Below are positions 16,007 to 24,916 of a DNA stretch of 64,000 nucleotides, piece by piece. The position numbers and the translations under genes were made by a program. The DNA comes from Laspinema palackyanum D2a (GTDB taxonomy: Bacteria > Cyanobacteriota > Cyanobacteriia > Cyanobacteriales > Laspinemataceae): assembly GCA_025370845.1 (NCBI GenBank), contig JAMXFF010000014.1, positions 78,082 to 142,081 of the forward strand, in the 5' to 3' direction. Numbering within the stretch: the stretch's first letter is position 1; each line of letters begins with the position of its first letter. The notes below the pieces were generated by a model that was not told where the DNA came from, did no database searches, and saw only the letters and a program-made list of their open reading frames with translations.

Positions 16007-18253
16007 ATGTGGAATCAATTAAAACGGCAAGTTTGGGAATGGCGCGGGGTCTGGATTGCTGCTCCTTCAGTAACGGTAGCCGTAATCCTCCTGCGTTTTA
16101 CTGGTGTACTACAGCCTTGGGAATGGGCCGTCTACGATCTGTATATGAGGGCGCGACCCTCGGAACCTCCAGACAACCGAATTGCCATTGTTGGGATTAA
16201 TGAAGCCGATGTGCGCGAATTAGGACAAGCCATTATTCCCGATCGCGTTTATGCAGCAGTCATTGAAAACCTCAAAGCCATGAATCCTCGGGCGATCGGC
16301 TTAGATGTCTATCGGGATCAACCCGTTGAACCCGGTCATGCTGCACTCCGTCAGGTTTTTGAATCCACACCGAATCTGGTGGGAATTCAAAAAGTGATCG
16401 GGGACCGCGATCGCGACACCATTGCACCCCCTCCGGGCTTACAATATGCCGGTTCCAATGACATGATTTTGGATGAAGATCAGGTCAAGCGCCGGGGGTT
16501 GGTGATGGTGAATGATGAAGCCGGAAACCTCATCTACAGTTTTAGTTTATATCTAGCCGGCCTCTATCTCGATGCCGAAGGAATTGCCCCGGAAGCCATT
16601 GAGGGGAGCGAATCCTGGAAATTTGGCAACCAAGTTTTCTCTCGCTTTGAACCGAACGATGGGGGCTACGTTGGCGCAGATAATGGGGGCTATCAGGTCC
16701 TGTTAAACTATGCCGGTCCCAGCCGACATTTTGAGACGGTTTCCCTGATGGATATCCTCAGAAATCGAGTCCCGCCGGATTGGGGACGCGATCGCATTAT
16801 CTTGATTGGAGCCGTTGGGGAAAGCTTCCAAGACTTATTTTTCACCCCCTATACCAAAGAAGCGGGCAACCGCATGGCGGGGGTGGAAGTTCACGCCACT
16901 CTCGTCAGCCAGATGATTAGTGCGGCCCTCGACGATCGCCCGGTGATTAAAACCATACAAGAACCTTACGAATGGTTGTGGATTTTCCTCTGGGGGAGTC
17001 TGGGAGCATTTCTTATCTGGAAATGGCGCTATGTCGGGGGCGCAGGATGGCTCTCGGTTCAACGCACCGCAGCGGCGGTTTTGTCGGCGGTGGCCCTGGT
17101 GGGAATCACTTATGGGGCATTTCTGTTGGGATGGTGGATTCCCGTGGTGCCTCCGGCTTTGGCCTTACTCGGTTCTGCTACGGCGATCGTTGCTTACGTT
17201 GCCCGGACTGCCGGAGATATTCGCAAAACCTTTGGTCGCTATCTCACGGATCAAGTCGTCGCCAATTTACTAGAAAATCCGGAAGGATTAAAAATGGGCG
17301 GGGAACGACGCAAACTGACAATTTTTACGTCTGATTTACGCGGATTTACGGCACTTTCTGAGCGATTGCCTCCAGAAGAAGTGGTGAAAATTCTCAACTT
17401 TTATCTGGGATATATGGCCGATGTGATTACCTCTTACCAGGGAACCATTGATGAGTTTATGGGAGATGGTATCTTAGTGCTATTTGGTGCACCGACCTCC
17501 CGACCGGATGATGCAAAGAGGGCGATCGCCTGCGGAATTTCCATGCAGTTAGCCATGCGTCAAGTGAATGCCAAAGTGGTGGAATGGGGACTGCCCGAAC
17601 TGGAAATGGGAATTGGCATCAATACCGGCGAAGTCGTCGTGGGCAATATCGGCTCGGAAAAACGGACCAAGTACGGAGTCGTCGGCAGTCAGGTCAATTT
17701 AACCTACCGCATTGAATCTTATACAACAGGAGGGCAAATTCTGATTTCTGAGCAGACTCTCCTCGATGCCGGAGGTGAGGATGTTGTCGAAATTGAGGGT
17801 AAACGTGAGGTGATGCCCAAAGGGGTGAAAGATCCCCTGATGATTTATGATGTGAGCGGGATTAAAGAGCCTTATCATATCTCCCTAACCAGGGAAGAAG
17901 AGGTGTTTTTGCCCCTGAGCGAACAAATCCCCATTCAATACACCATTTTGGAAGGAAAGCACATCAGCGAAACCCGCCTAATCGGTCATTTAGTCCAGCT
18001 TTCGGCTAAAGGGGCTCAAGTGAGAACCGAACCGGGAGCCGGGGATATTCTCCCCGTCGGATTGACCAATCTCAAGCTCAATTTATTGGAGGGGAATTTC
18101 GAGGGCAGCCGGGAAGATATTTATGCCAAGGTTTTGGAAAAAACCGCCGCTGAACCCCATTGTTTTTACATTAAGTTTACAGCAAAACCCCCGGCAGTGG
18201 CGGCTCACTTAGAACAGGTGTATAAGTCAATTCTGGCTGTTACTCCGTCTTAA
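16007..18253 (+). CDS. CHASE2-domain class III adenylate/guanylate cyclase
   Basis: About 748 residues. An N-terminal membrane anchor is followed by an extracytoplasmic CHASE2 domain (~40-310), three transmembrane helices (~325-400), a class III cyclase domain (~435-620) and a C-terminal PilZ-like beta-rich region (~625-749). Catalytic elements are visible: metal site TIFTSDLRGF, second Asp in DEFMGDGILVLFG, and transition-state Asn/Arg in GSQVNLTYRIES. It therefore should make cAMP or cGMP; the substrate cannot be fixed from sequence, because the usual specificity position reads TKYGVVG. ATG 16007 directly follows an in-frame GTG at 16004, and AAGGA upstream suits either. Probably an operon with DUF928. 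Confidence 0.92.
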   Translation: MWNQLKRQVWEWRGVWIAAPSVTVAVILLRFTGVLQPWEWAVYDLYMRARPSEPPDNRIAIVGINEADVRELGQAIIPDRVYAAVIENLKAMNPRAIGLDVYRDQPVEPGHAALRQVFESTPNLVGIQKVIGDRDRDTIAPPPGLQYAGSNDMILDEDQVKRRGLVMVNDEAGNLIYSFSLYLAGLYLDAEGIAPEAIEGSESWKFGNQVFSRFEPNDGGYVGADNGGYQVLLNYAGPSRHFETVSLMDILRNRVPPDWGRDRIILIGAVGESFQDLFFTPYTKEAGNRMAGVEVHATLVSQMISAALDDRPVIKTIQEPYEWLWIFLWGSLGAFLIWKWRYVGGAGWLSVQRTAAAVLSAVALVGITYGAFLLGWWIPVVPPALALLGSATAIVAYVARTAGDIRKTFGRYLTDQVVANLLENPEGLKMGGERRKLTIFTSDLRGFTALSERLPPEEVVKILNFYLGYMADVITSYQGTIDEFMGDGILVLFGAPTSRPDDAKRAIACGISMQLAMRQVNAKVVEWGLPELEMGIGINTGEVVVGNIGSEKRTKYGVVGSQVNLTYRIESYTTGGQILISEQTLLDAGGEDVVEIEGKREVMPKGVKDPLMIYDVSGIKEPYHISLTREEEVFLPLSEQIPIQYTILEGKHISETRLIGHLVQLSAKGAQVRTEPGAGDILPVGLTNLKLNLLEGNFEGSREDIYAKVLEKTAAEPHCFYIKFTAKPPAVAAHLEQVYKSILAVTPS

Positions 18254-18331
18254 GGGAGGGGTTGAGCGACTTCTCCATCGTTGAGGGCGATCGCCCTTGT
18301 TTAAATGACATTAGAGGATTAGAGGACTCCT

Positions 18332-19132
18332 ATGAAATTAACCTTTTTAGGTTCAGGCTCGGCTTTCACCGTGGGAGCCAATAATTATCAATCGAATGTT
18401 TTGTTAGAGAGCGATCGCGGAACTAAACTCTTGATTGATTGTGGTTCTGATATTCGCTTCTCTCTCCATGCGGCGGGATATTCCTATCTGGATATCACCG
18501 ATATTTACATCAGCCATTTGCATTCGGATCACGCCGGAGGATTGGAATATATTTCCTTTACCACCAAATTTGACCCCCGATGCCAAAGACCCCGCCTTTA
18601 TCTCAGTAAAGAAATAGCTGGGGACCTCTGGGCCCATACCCTCTCCGGGGGCCTCCGTTCCATCCAAGGTGATATCACAGAATTAGAGACGTTTTTTGAG
18701 GTAGAAAAAGTTCCGCGCAATGGACATTTTATCTGGGAAAATATCCAATTTAATTTGGTCAAAGTCATCCATATTGATAATGGTTACTTTGTCATGCCCA
18801 GCTATGGATTGTTCTTTGAACTAGAAGGAAAGCAAATCTTTTTCAGCACCGATACCCAATTATGTCGGGAAGAAATCTGGGAATATTACGAGCAAGCGGA
18901 CCTGATTTTTCAGGATTGCGAAACCTCTCAATTCCCCACCACTGTTCACGCTCATTACCAGGACTTAGTCGCCTTACCCGACGCCATCAAAAATAAAATG
19001 TGGTTGTATGGGTATCAACCCGGACCCCTACCCAATGCAGAACAAGATGGATTCCTCGGGTTTGTCCAACGGGGACAGCAATTTGAATTTGCGCCCTCTC
19101 CCCTCCAGGCAGAGACTATCGTCACCGTCTGA
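18332..19132 (+). CDS. metallo-beta-lactamase-fold hydrolase
   Basis: 266 residues. The fold starts MKLTFLGSGSAFTVG and carries the metal signature SHLHSDHAGG, with later ligands in FFSTDTQL and TTVHAHYQD. Members of this superfamily include RNase Z-like enzymes, lactonases and class II cyclic-nucleotide phosphodiesterases. The neighbouring cyclase makes a phosphodiesterase an interesting possibility, but the sequence does not discriminate. GAGGACTCCT precedes the ATG. It is followed by a clear intrinsic terminator at 19187-19214. Confidence 0.85.
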   Translation: MKLTFLGSGSAFTVGANNYQSNVLLESDRGTKLLIDCGSDIRFSLHAAGYSYLDITDIYISHLHSDHAGGLEYISFTTKFDPRCQRPRLYLSKEIAGDLWAHTLSGGLRSIQGDITELETFFEVEKVPRNGHFIWENIQFNLVKVIHIDNGYFVMPSYGLFFELEGKQIFFSTDTQLCREEIWEYYEQADLIFQDCETSQFPTTVHAHYQDLVALPDAIKNKMWLYGYQPGPLPNAEQDGFLGFVQRGQQFEFAPSPLQAETIVTV

Positions 19133-19186
19133 TTTTCTTGGCCCTGATTCGACGAACTGCATTATGACTGGCGCGATCGCCCCTAA

Positions 19187-19214
19187 CCCTCCTTTTTACA
19201 AAGGGGGGCTTTTT
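19187..19214 (+). terminator. intrinsic terminator after the hydrolase gene
   Basis: CCCTCCTTT-TTAC-AAAGGGGGG forms a 9-bp stem with one G-T wobble and is followed by CTTTTT, ~55 bp after the hydrolase stop codon. Confidence 0.75.
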
Positions 19215-19631
19215 CAGTTTATGGCCCTTCGTCGATTGTAGGCTTTAGCAACCTATTCGGGTCAAGAACCCCGGTTTTTGACCCCGGGATCTCATCCTGT
19301 ACCCATCCATGAGAATTTGCGGAACATCGAACGATGGACAGCAGACTAAGGAAGGGACTTTCAACACCCTCCGGAATTGTGGCCTAATTCCTGATCACTA
19401 TAGAAGAATCGGAGCAAAATGGGAGCAAATCAGACTCAGTTCAGGATAGAGAGAGCAACAACAGTTAACTCCTCCCCCAAACCGAACCCTAGGGCGATCG
19501 CGCAGTGGATACTTCAGATTATGACGAAGCGCTCAGTCCCTCACAGGACATAGAAGCGAGCGAACCCCCGGGTTTGGCCTCTTTCCCCTAACCTATCGTA
19601 AACGAGCGAATAATCGCTCGATCCAGGATCA
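19215..19631. promoter_or_regulatory. leader region of the MscS-CNBD gene with start-proximal hairpin
   Basis: No gene is seen in this stretch. At 19603-19620 CGAGCGA-ATAA-TCGCTCG forms a perfect 7-bp hairpin that ends 11 bases before the ATG at 19632, close to the ribosome-binding region. A GGTCAAGAACCCCGG...GACCCCGGG palindromic string near 19260 resembles the dispersed palindrome family. Confidence 0.45.
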
Positions 19632-21092
19632 ATGAACGAAGCTTTAAAAAGAATAGTAGCACAATCCCTTTCCTGGTTTACCACTCCAATTCCCCTCGGC
19701 AACTATTCAGTTTCAATCAGTGCAATGTTGCAACTGATTATCTGGGTCTGTATTGTTTTGTTCCTATCCCGCGCCCTCAAGAAATTCCTCAAATATCGGC
19801 TGCTCGTTAAGTTAGGAATTGACGAAGGAAACCGCGAAGCAATGGCAACCATTATCAGCTATAGCAGTTCCATGTTAGGGCTGATTATTGTATTGCAAAG
19901 TACCGGATTTAACCTCGGGTCCCTACTCGTCATTGCTGGAGGTTTAGGGGTTGGGATTGGTTTTGGACTTCAGGAGGTGACCCGCAACTTTATCAGCGGT
20001 TTGACCTTACTCATAGAACGAAAACTCAAGGTAGGGGATTTTATAGAATTTGATGGAATGTCAGGTTATGTCAAAGAAGTGTCCCTGCGATCGACCCTGA
20101 TCCGGACCCGTGATGGGGGCGATGTCGTCGTTCCCAACAGTAAACTCGTTGAAAATAAAGTTCTGAATTGGAGCTACGACTCTTTTCACGCTCGGATTCA
20201 AATTCCCGTGGGAGTTGCCTATAATAGCGACACGGTTTTAGTCACCGAAACCCTCTTAAATGCGGCTTATATGGAACCGGCAGTATTGCACGACCCTCCC
20301 CCAAAAGTCCTGTTTAAAAATTTTGGGGATAATGCCCTCAACTTTGAACTATGGGTTTGGGTAAACCGGATTGACCGCGAACCGTTTATTCGGAGTTCTT
20401 TAAATTTTATTATTGAGTACAACCTGCGCCAAAATCATATTACAGTCCCCTTTCCTCAACGGGATTTATGGATTAGAAATGGAGAAGATTTAAGCCGGTT
20501 GGGGAGAAAAAATTTCCAACAAAATGGTCACCGTCCTGAGATGATAACCGAACCTGTAGCAGTTGCTACCTCGAATAAGCCGTTATCACTGAAAGATTTG
20601 CTGCGGCAGGTGACTTATTTTCAAAACTTTACGGACCTGGAATTAAGACAACTTATCGAAATTGGTCATCGGAAACGCTTGTATCCCTCCCAGGTTTTAT
20701 TCCAGGAAGGGGACCCGGGAGATGCCTTTTATATTGTGTTATCGGGTTCCGTGGAGGTATTTGTGGAAAAAATTAATAAGCATCTGACTAACCTGGGAGC
20801 AGGCAAGTTTTTTGGGGAATTGTCTTTAATGTTAGGAATTCCTCGAACGGCATCGGTGCGAGCCTTAGAAGAAACCATTTTGTTTACGATTCATCATAAT
20901 GCTTTTCAAAGCATCTTGCGGGAGCATCCCGAGTTGGCTGAGGAAATCGTTCAGGAATTATGTAAACATCAAGAAGAATTAGCCCAGCGGCAACAGCAAT
21001 TACGAACAATGGGGTTGTTAGATGCTACGGAAGATGATAAAAATCCGGTGGTTTGGGTGAGAAAGCGGCTGCAAAATTTGTTTCACCTGTAG
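19632..21092 (+). CDS. MscS-type channel with C-terminal cyclic-nucleotide-binding domain (bCNG-like)
   Basis: 486 residues. Three membrane segments (~30-125) lead into the MscS pore helix (GGLGVGIGFGLQEVTRNFIS) and the cytoplasmic beta domain (GDFIEFDGMSGYVKEVSLRS, VVVPNSKLVENKVLNW). A linker of ~50 residues joins to a CNMP-binding domain (~325-450) with an intact phosphate-binding cassette FFGELSLMLGIPRTASVRA, including the Glu and Arg that contact the ribose and phosphate. The C-terminal tail is a Gln/Glu-rich coiled coil. Proteins of this architecture are bacterial cyclic-nucleotide-gated channels. A cyclase 1.4 kb upstream could supply the ligand, by context only. Confidence 0.92.
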   Translation: MNEALKRIVAQSLSWFTTPIPLGNYSVSISAMLQLIIWVCIVLFLSRALKKFLKYRLLVKLGIDEGNREAMATIISYSSSMLGLIIVLQSTGFNLGSLLVIAGGLGVGIGFGLQEVTRNFISGLTLLIERKLKVGDFIEFDGMSGYVKEVSLRSTLIRTRDGGDVVVPNSKLVENKVLNWSYDSFHARIQIPVGVAYNSDTVLVTETLLNAAYMEPAVLHDPPPKVLFKNFGDNALNFELWVWVNRIDREPFIRSSLNFIIEYNLRQNHITVPFPQRDLWIRNGEDLSRLGRKNFQQNGHRPEMITEPVAVATSNKPLSLKDLLRQVTYFQNFTDLELRQLIEIGHRKRLYPSQVLFQEGDPGDAFYIVLSGSVEVFVEKINKHLTNLGAGKFFGELSLMLGIPRTASVRALEETILFTIHHNAFQSILREHPELAEEIVQELCKHQEELAQRQQQLRTMGLLDATEDDKNPVVWVRKRLQNLFHL

Positions 21093-21281
21093 TTCCCCTG
21101 TGCTCTGGGTGCGATCGCCATCTCGGGGGGAGGCGATCGGGCTGACAAGAGATACCAACGACCCGTTGGGTGTGTTCATGGGGAACTCTGCCAACCGGAA
21201 GAGTCTGCCGAGCTCCCAACTCTACCCACAGTGGGAGTTCAAATCTTTACAATAGCTTTATTAAAAGAACAGTACAGGGGG

Positions 21282-21310
21282 GAGACACCCGTACAGAAAT
21301 TGCTTATAAT
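21282..21310 (+). promoter_or_regulatory. sigma70-type promoter for the DUF433-like gene
   Basis: GAGACA (21282-21287), a 17-bp spacer and a perfect TATAAT (21305-21310), with the ATG ~20 bases downstream. The -10 is consensus and the -35 matches 4 of 6 positions. Confidence 0.5.
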
Positions 21311-21331
21311 TAGAATGGAGTTTACCCGGTT

Positions 21332-21601
21332 ATGGAAGAAAAAATGACTTGGCCCACCTGCCTAAATCCAATGACTAAAAAACAGGAATCCAAGCCGAAC
21401 GGAACAACGGTGCAATTGGCGGAGTTCGTCCTTGAGCTATATGCTGCGGGATGGACGCAACAGCAAGTGTTCGGCCAATATCCTCACATTACCCCGGATC
21501 TCGTAACCCGAGTCTTTTCCTTAGCTGCACTCTTGTGTGTTAGAGAAGAGGTCCTCTCTCAACTTTCCGGAACACCTGAAGCTAGATTATTAAACGTATA
21601 A
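21332..21601 (+). CDS. DUF433-like small protein
   Basis: 89 residues, with an alternative ATG five codons in. The segment FVLELYAAGWTQQQVFGQYP-HITPDLVTRVFSLAALL fits the DUF433 helix-turn-helix-like pattern found in many cyanobacterial and antitoxin-type proteins. No partner toxin gene is adjacent, so a toxin-antitoxin role is not supported here. It has its own promoter and stands alone between two longer intergenic regions. Cytoplasmic; function unknown. Confidence 0.65.
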   Translation: MEEKMTWPTCLNPMTKKQESKPNGTTVQLAEFVLELYAAGWTQQQVFGQYPHITPDLVTRVFSLAALLCVREEVLSQLSGTPEARLLNV

Positions 21602-21789
21602 GCAATCCTTAACAGAATAGCTTAAATATTTCTCCCAGACAATTTTTAATAAAGGGTTACTGCTGAACCCTTTCTTTAGGCGCAACCCCCAGCAGTAGCT
21701 TTTGAGCTAGGTCAAGTGTAACGATCGCCGACAATGACCGATTCAAGAGTGGCAAAAATATAGTGATCCCCCCATAAAAAATAACCAGA

Positions 21790-21807
21790 GGGGGCTTGAA
21801 AGCCCCC
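21790..21807 (-). terminator. intrinsic terminator of the radical SAM gene
   Basis: GGGGGCTT-GA-AAGCCCCC, read on the minus strand directly after the stop of the gene ending at 21816, is followed by TCTGGTTATTTTTT. A long GC stem with a T-rich tail is typical of an intrinsic terminator. Confidence 0.8.
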
Positions 21808-21815
21808 CATCATTT

Positions 21816-23393
21816 TCAATTGGCAGAGACCGTAGCCCGGGGCTGTTGTTCCTGTAGAATCGGAGCGGATAACGCCGATTCTAGCTCCGCACATCCTAAC
21901 CGTTCTTCTAAAATTCGCATCACTTCCCGTCCAAAATCATTGGGATTGCGCTGCCATGCCTCCAGGCAAACCTCACCGAAGAACGATCCCAGAGGTTCCG
22001 GATTCCAGAGTAACTTCCGCGCAGTCCAAGGCATCAAGCTCATCGGGTCATAACCGGGTTTGAGAATATTTTCCTTAAACGCATACTCTTCTAAATGGGT
22101 ATGGGGTTGTAACCCGATAAAAAAGATCGCCGGTTCTACCTTATCTTCCCCAAAAATTCGTTCTAGTTCGCGATGATAGGCCAGGGTTTGACGAATCGTT
22201 TCATAGGTCTCATCAATGACATTAAACGAATAATTCACCGATACCAAATCATTAAAACCCGCTGCCTTCAAGTCGCGACAATTTTGCAGAACCACGCGCA
22301 GGTTGTAACCCATCCGCATCTTCCGGACCAGTTCTTGGGAACCACTGGTAATCCCAATTTCAAAATAATTCATCCCGGTTTTGACCATCAAATCGCACAA
22401 TTCCGGGTTCAAATTGTCAGCGCGGATATAGGCGGCCCAATGGATATCTTCCATTCCGGCCTCGGAAATTTTCTGGAGTAACTCGATCGCATCATTAATA
22501 TAGCGACGGGCCGGAATAAATTGAGCATCGGTAAACCAAAAATTGCGGATGCCGCGATCGTACAGTTGTCGCATTTCCGCCACCACTTCATCGGCTGGAT
22601 TAATCCGGACCTGCTTCCCTTCAATCACCGTATAAACGCAATAACAACAGTTATGGGGACAACCGCGTTTAGTTTGGACGCCTATATAAAAATCTTGGTC
22701 TTGCAGATAATATTGAAACTCCGGCCATAACCGTTCTATATAGTCGTAGTCACAAGCAGTTTTCTCAATTTCTGTGGGTTTTTCATGGATCAGGCGATCG
22801 CGCGGAGTCGTTTCCCCCACCACATAACATCGCTCATCCCGAAAATCCTGACCCCGCAGATATTTTTCCAGGAGTACCTCCCCTTCTCCCACGGAGATAA
22901 TCGTCCCCTGGGGTAAACTGCGACCGAGTTGTTCATAGAACACGCTTACCGCACCTCCCCCCACAATCGCCCTCGCTTCGGGGTGATAGGTTTGAGCGCG
23001 TTTGAGTCCCCGCTTGACTAATCCCAGATTGCGCCAGAGTTCTCCATAATAGGCTGTGGTGATTCGCAGTCCCCCCAGGGCCCCCCGGAGTTTAATCAAG
23101 GGATTGCGAGCATAGTAAAACTCAAAAGCATTTTGGAGGGGATTGCCTCCGCGTCCCCCGACGGGGGCGTAAATTTGAATATCCCGCCAGGAGAAGACCA
23201 GTAAAGTGGGTTGAAAGCGATCGACACAGGCATCGAGGGACTGGGCAAAGTCCAGAGGGGGGATCGTTCCCATATCAAAAATCTGCTGTTCAACCTCGGG
23301 AAACAGCTTGTGAACGAAATCGGCTAGGTAAACCACACCGATCGGGAAGATGGGATTGCACGGGAGGCGAACGTAGAGGATGCGATTTTCCAT
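21816..23393 (-). CDS. B12-binding-domain-type radical SAM protein
   Basis: 525 residues. The N-terminal ~190 residues form a Rossmann-like cobalamin-binding-type domain (VVYLADFVHKLFPEVEQQ; FSWRDIQIYAPVGGRGG; ISVGEGEVLLEKYL). The canonical His of DxHxxG is not evident, so B12 binding is uncertain. The radical SAM core follows, with the 4Fe-4S motif Cys245-x3-Cys249-x2-Cys252 in KRGCPHNCCYC and the conserved strand GITSGSQELVRKMRMG. The C-terminus holds a conserved NDFGREVMRILEERLG segment. The family performs methylations and C-C bond chemistry, and the substrate is unknown. The gene is monocistronic with a strong terminator. Confidence 0.85.
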   Translation of the reverse strand: MENRILYVRLPCNPIFPIGVVYLADFVHKLFPEVEQQIFDMGTIPPLDFAQSLDACVDRFQPTLLVFSWRDIQIYAPVGGRGGNPLQNAFEFYYARNPLIKLRGALGGLRITTAYYGELWRNLGLVKRGLKRAQTYHPEARAIVGGGAVSVFYEQLGRSLPQGTIISVGEGEVLLEKYLRGQDFRDERCYVVGETTPRDRLIHEKPTEIEKTACDYDYIERLWPEFQYYLQDQDFYIGVQTKRGCPHNCCYCVYTVIEGKQVRINPADEVVAEMRQLYDRGIRNFWFTDAQFIPARRYINDAIELLQKISEAGMEDIHWAAYIRADNLNPELCDLMVKTGMNYFEIGITSGSQELVRKMRMGYNLRVVLQNCRDLKAAGFNDLVSVNYSFNVIDETYETIRQTLAYHRELERIFGEDKVEPAIFFIGLQPHTHLEEYAFKENILKPGYDPMSLMPWTARKLLWNPEPLGSFFGEVCLEAWQRNPNDFGREVMRILEERLGCAELESALSAPILQEQQPRATVSAN

Positions 23394-23751
23394 CTCGGTA
23401 GCGGGGAATAGGTTTTACAAAAAGCGGTTCATATAACTTAACCATATCATCAGCCCTCGGAATTTGCATGATCAAGGGGGCAATTCCGTTACCCGAGGGT
23501 TCTAGTGGGGCAGGTCCCTAATTCAGGATGACCGGAACCAGTAACACCCTGGACACCTTGGAAAACCCCTAATGATAAGGGGGATCGATAGGTTTCATCA
23601 GCATACCTTAACCCCGCAATTTTCTATTTTTAATGAAAAATTTTACTATATTCTCTTCAGTTGGTAGTCGCGTTTACAGCTTGCGGGGATCGGCTGGTGT
23701 TACGGTTACAGGGTATAAAGTTTTTTTTGGAAAAAACTCCTCATAAAGGTT
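23394..23751. promoter_or_regulatory. divergent intergenic region with A/T hairpin near the DUF1830 start
   Basis: The 358 bases between the divergent radical SAM and DUF1830 genes contain no gene. At 23719-23738 AGTTTTTT-TTGG-AAAAAACT makes an 8-bp A/T hairpin ~13 bases before the DUF1830 ATG, with AAAGG after it serving as ribosome-binding site. TATAAA at 23713 may be a promoter element. Confidence 0.4.
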
Positions 23752-24144
23752 ATGGCTCAAATCCTCGATCCCATTCCGGCTGACGCCAAAGGTCAAATTC
23801 TGTGCTGCTATGTCAATGCGACGAGTAAAATCCAGATTGCTCGGGTCAGTAACGTTCCCAAGTGGTATTTTGAGCGGGTTGTGTTTCCCGGTCAACGTCT
23901 TGTTTTTGAGGCATTTCCAGAAGCCCTGTTAGAAATTCATACGGGGATGATGGCGAGTGCTATTTTATCCGATAAGATCCCCTGTGGACGCCTCCGAGTC
24001 ATGGATGAGAGTGATCCCACTCAGTCTGCTCCTGGACCAGAGCAGGAGGAAATGCCCAAGCGTCCTCATAGAAATCCCACCATTGATAATAAAGGGATAG
24101 TCTTAAGTGATCCATTCTTGATGACGGCTTTAACGTCAGTTTAA
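23752..24144 (+). CDS. DUF1830 domain protein
   Basis: 130 residues. Residues ~10-85 carry the whole DUF1830 signature: ILCCYVNATSKIQIARVSNV, then PKWYFERVVFPGQRLVFEAF, EIHTGMMASAILSDKIPCGR. The last ~45 residues are Pro/charged and probably disordered, longer than the minimal family member. DUF1830 proteins are almost confined to cyanobacteria and have no known biochemical role. AAAGG precedes the ATG by five bases. Single gene. Confidence 0.88.
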   Translation: MAQILDPIPADAKGQILCCYVNATSKIQIARVSNVPKWYFERVVFPGQRLVFEAFPEALLEIHTGMMASAILSDKIPCGRLRVMDESDPTQSAPGPEQEEMPKRPHRNPTIDNKGIVLSDPFLMTALTSV

Positions 24145-24383
24145 TAAGATGAAGATAGGTAGGATTTGAGGGTTGGTAGTGTTAATAATGCTACAACCCT
24201 CTATCATTTAATAAGTTAGGTCCTTGGATGAAAAACAAGGAATCAAAAATAAAGGATCAAAAATAATGGGGCTTGTACCTATTCGGATGAACGGGTGTTA
24301 AGGTTAAATTTGACTGGGATGAGTAGGGTGAAGGGTATTCACTGTAAACGAACCAGTTAGGCCACTGTTTAGGATAAAAGTTT

Positions 24384-24824
24384 GTGGATCTGCCTTCTTT
24401 CCTCTGGTTGTGGAAAATCGCAGCCTGGTCAATGGGTTTTTCGATACTGGCCTACAGCTTACTCGCGGTGAGTGGGCTGTGGATGTATGGTGCGCGCCTC
24501 GGGCGTAAACCGCGAGGACGAATTTTGGTGCGATCGCTCCACTATGGTTTCGGGATAACTCTCGTGGCCCTAGTCTTGCTGCTTTTAGCCGTGGGGATTG
24601 TCGGGACTCTGGGACATTATGGGTCTCTGGGTCACTCCGTGCATCTAGGGGCGGGATTGTTGGTGGTGGGACTGGTCCTGCTGTCCGCCTGGAGTGCAAA
24701 TCAGATTGCCCCTGGGCGTCAATGGGCGCGATCGCTCCACATCACCACCAATGCTATTTTATTTGTGGCATTGGCTTGGGTATCCTGGACAGGTTGGACC
24801 GTGGTGCAAAAATATTTACCTTAA
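24384..24824 (+). CDS. four-helix membrane protein, DUF4079-like
   Basis: 146 residues from a GTG start. Four transmembrane helices are visible: LWKIAAWSMGFSILAYSLLA, ITLVALVLLLLAVGIV, LGAGLLVVGLVLLSAW and AILFVALAWVSWTGW. Conserved His residues (LHYGFG, GHSVHLG, LHITTN) lie at membrane edges, as in DUF4079 and cytochrome-b561-like folds, so haem binding is conceivable. The next gene also encodes a membrane protein ~90 bp downstream, and the two may be co-transcribed. Family assignment is moderate. Confidence 0.65.
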   Translation: MDLPSFLWLWKIAAWSMGFSILAYSLLAVSGLWMYGARLGRKPRGRILVRSLHYGFGITLVALVLLLLAVGIVGTLGHYGSLGHSVHLGAGLLVVGLVLLSAWSANQIAPGRQWARSLHITTNAILFVALAWVSWTGWTVVQKYLP

Positions 24825-24916
24825 TCCGTTATCATGCCATCGGGTCTGGGGGAAAACTCCCATCAAATCCCCTTAAACTCTCAACGAGTCAAAATTTTTT
24901 AAGCATAAACAGGGTC

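Noticed and set aside
21332-21601. Toxin-antitoxin pair at the DUF433-like gene
   Set aside because: No PIN or other toxin gene is adjacent on either side.
24722-24916. Upstream extension of the PH-loop membrane protein
   Set aside because: It overlaps the previous gene out of frame and has no family-like sequence.
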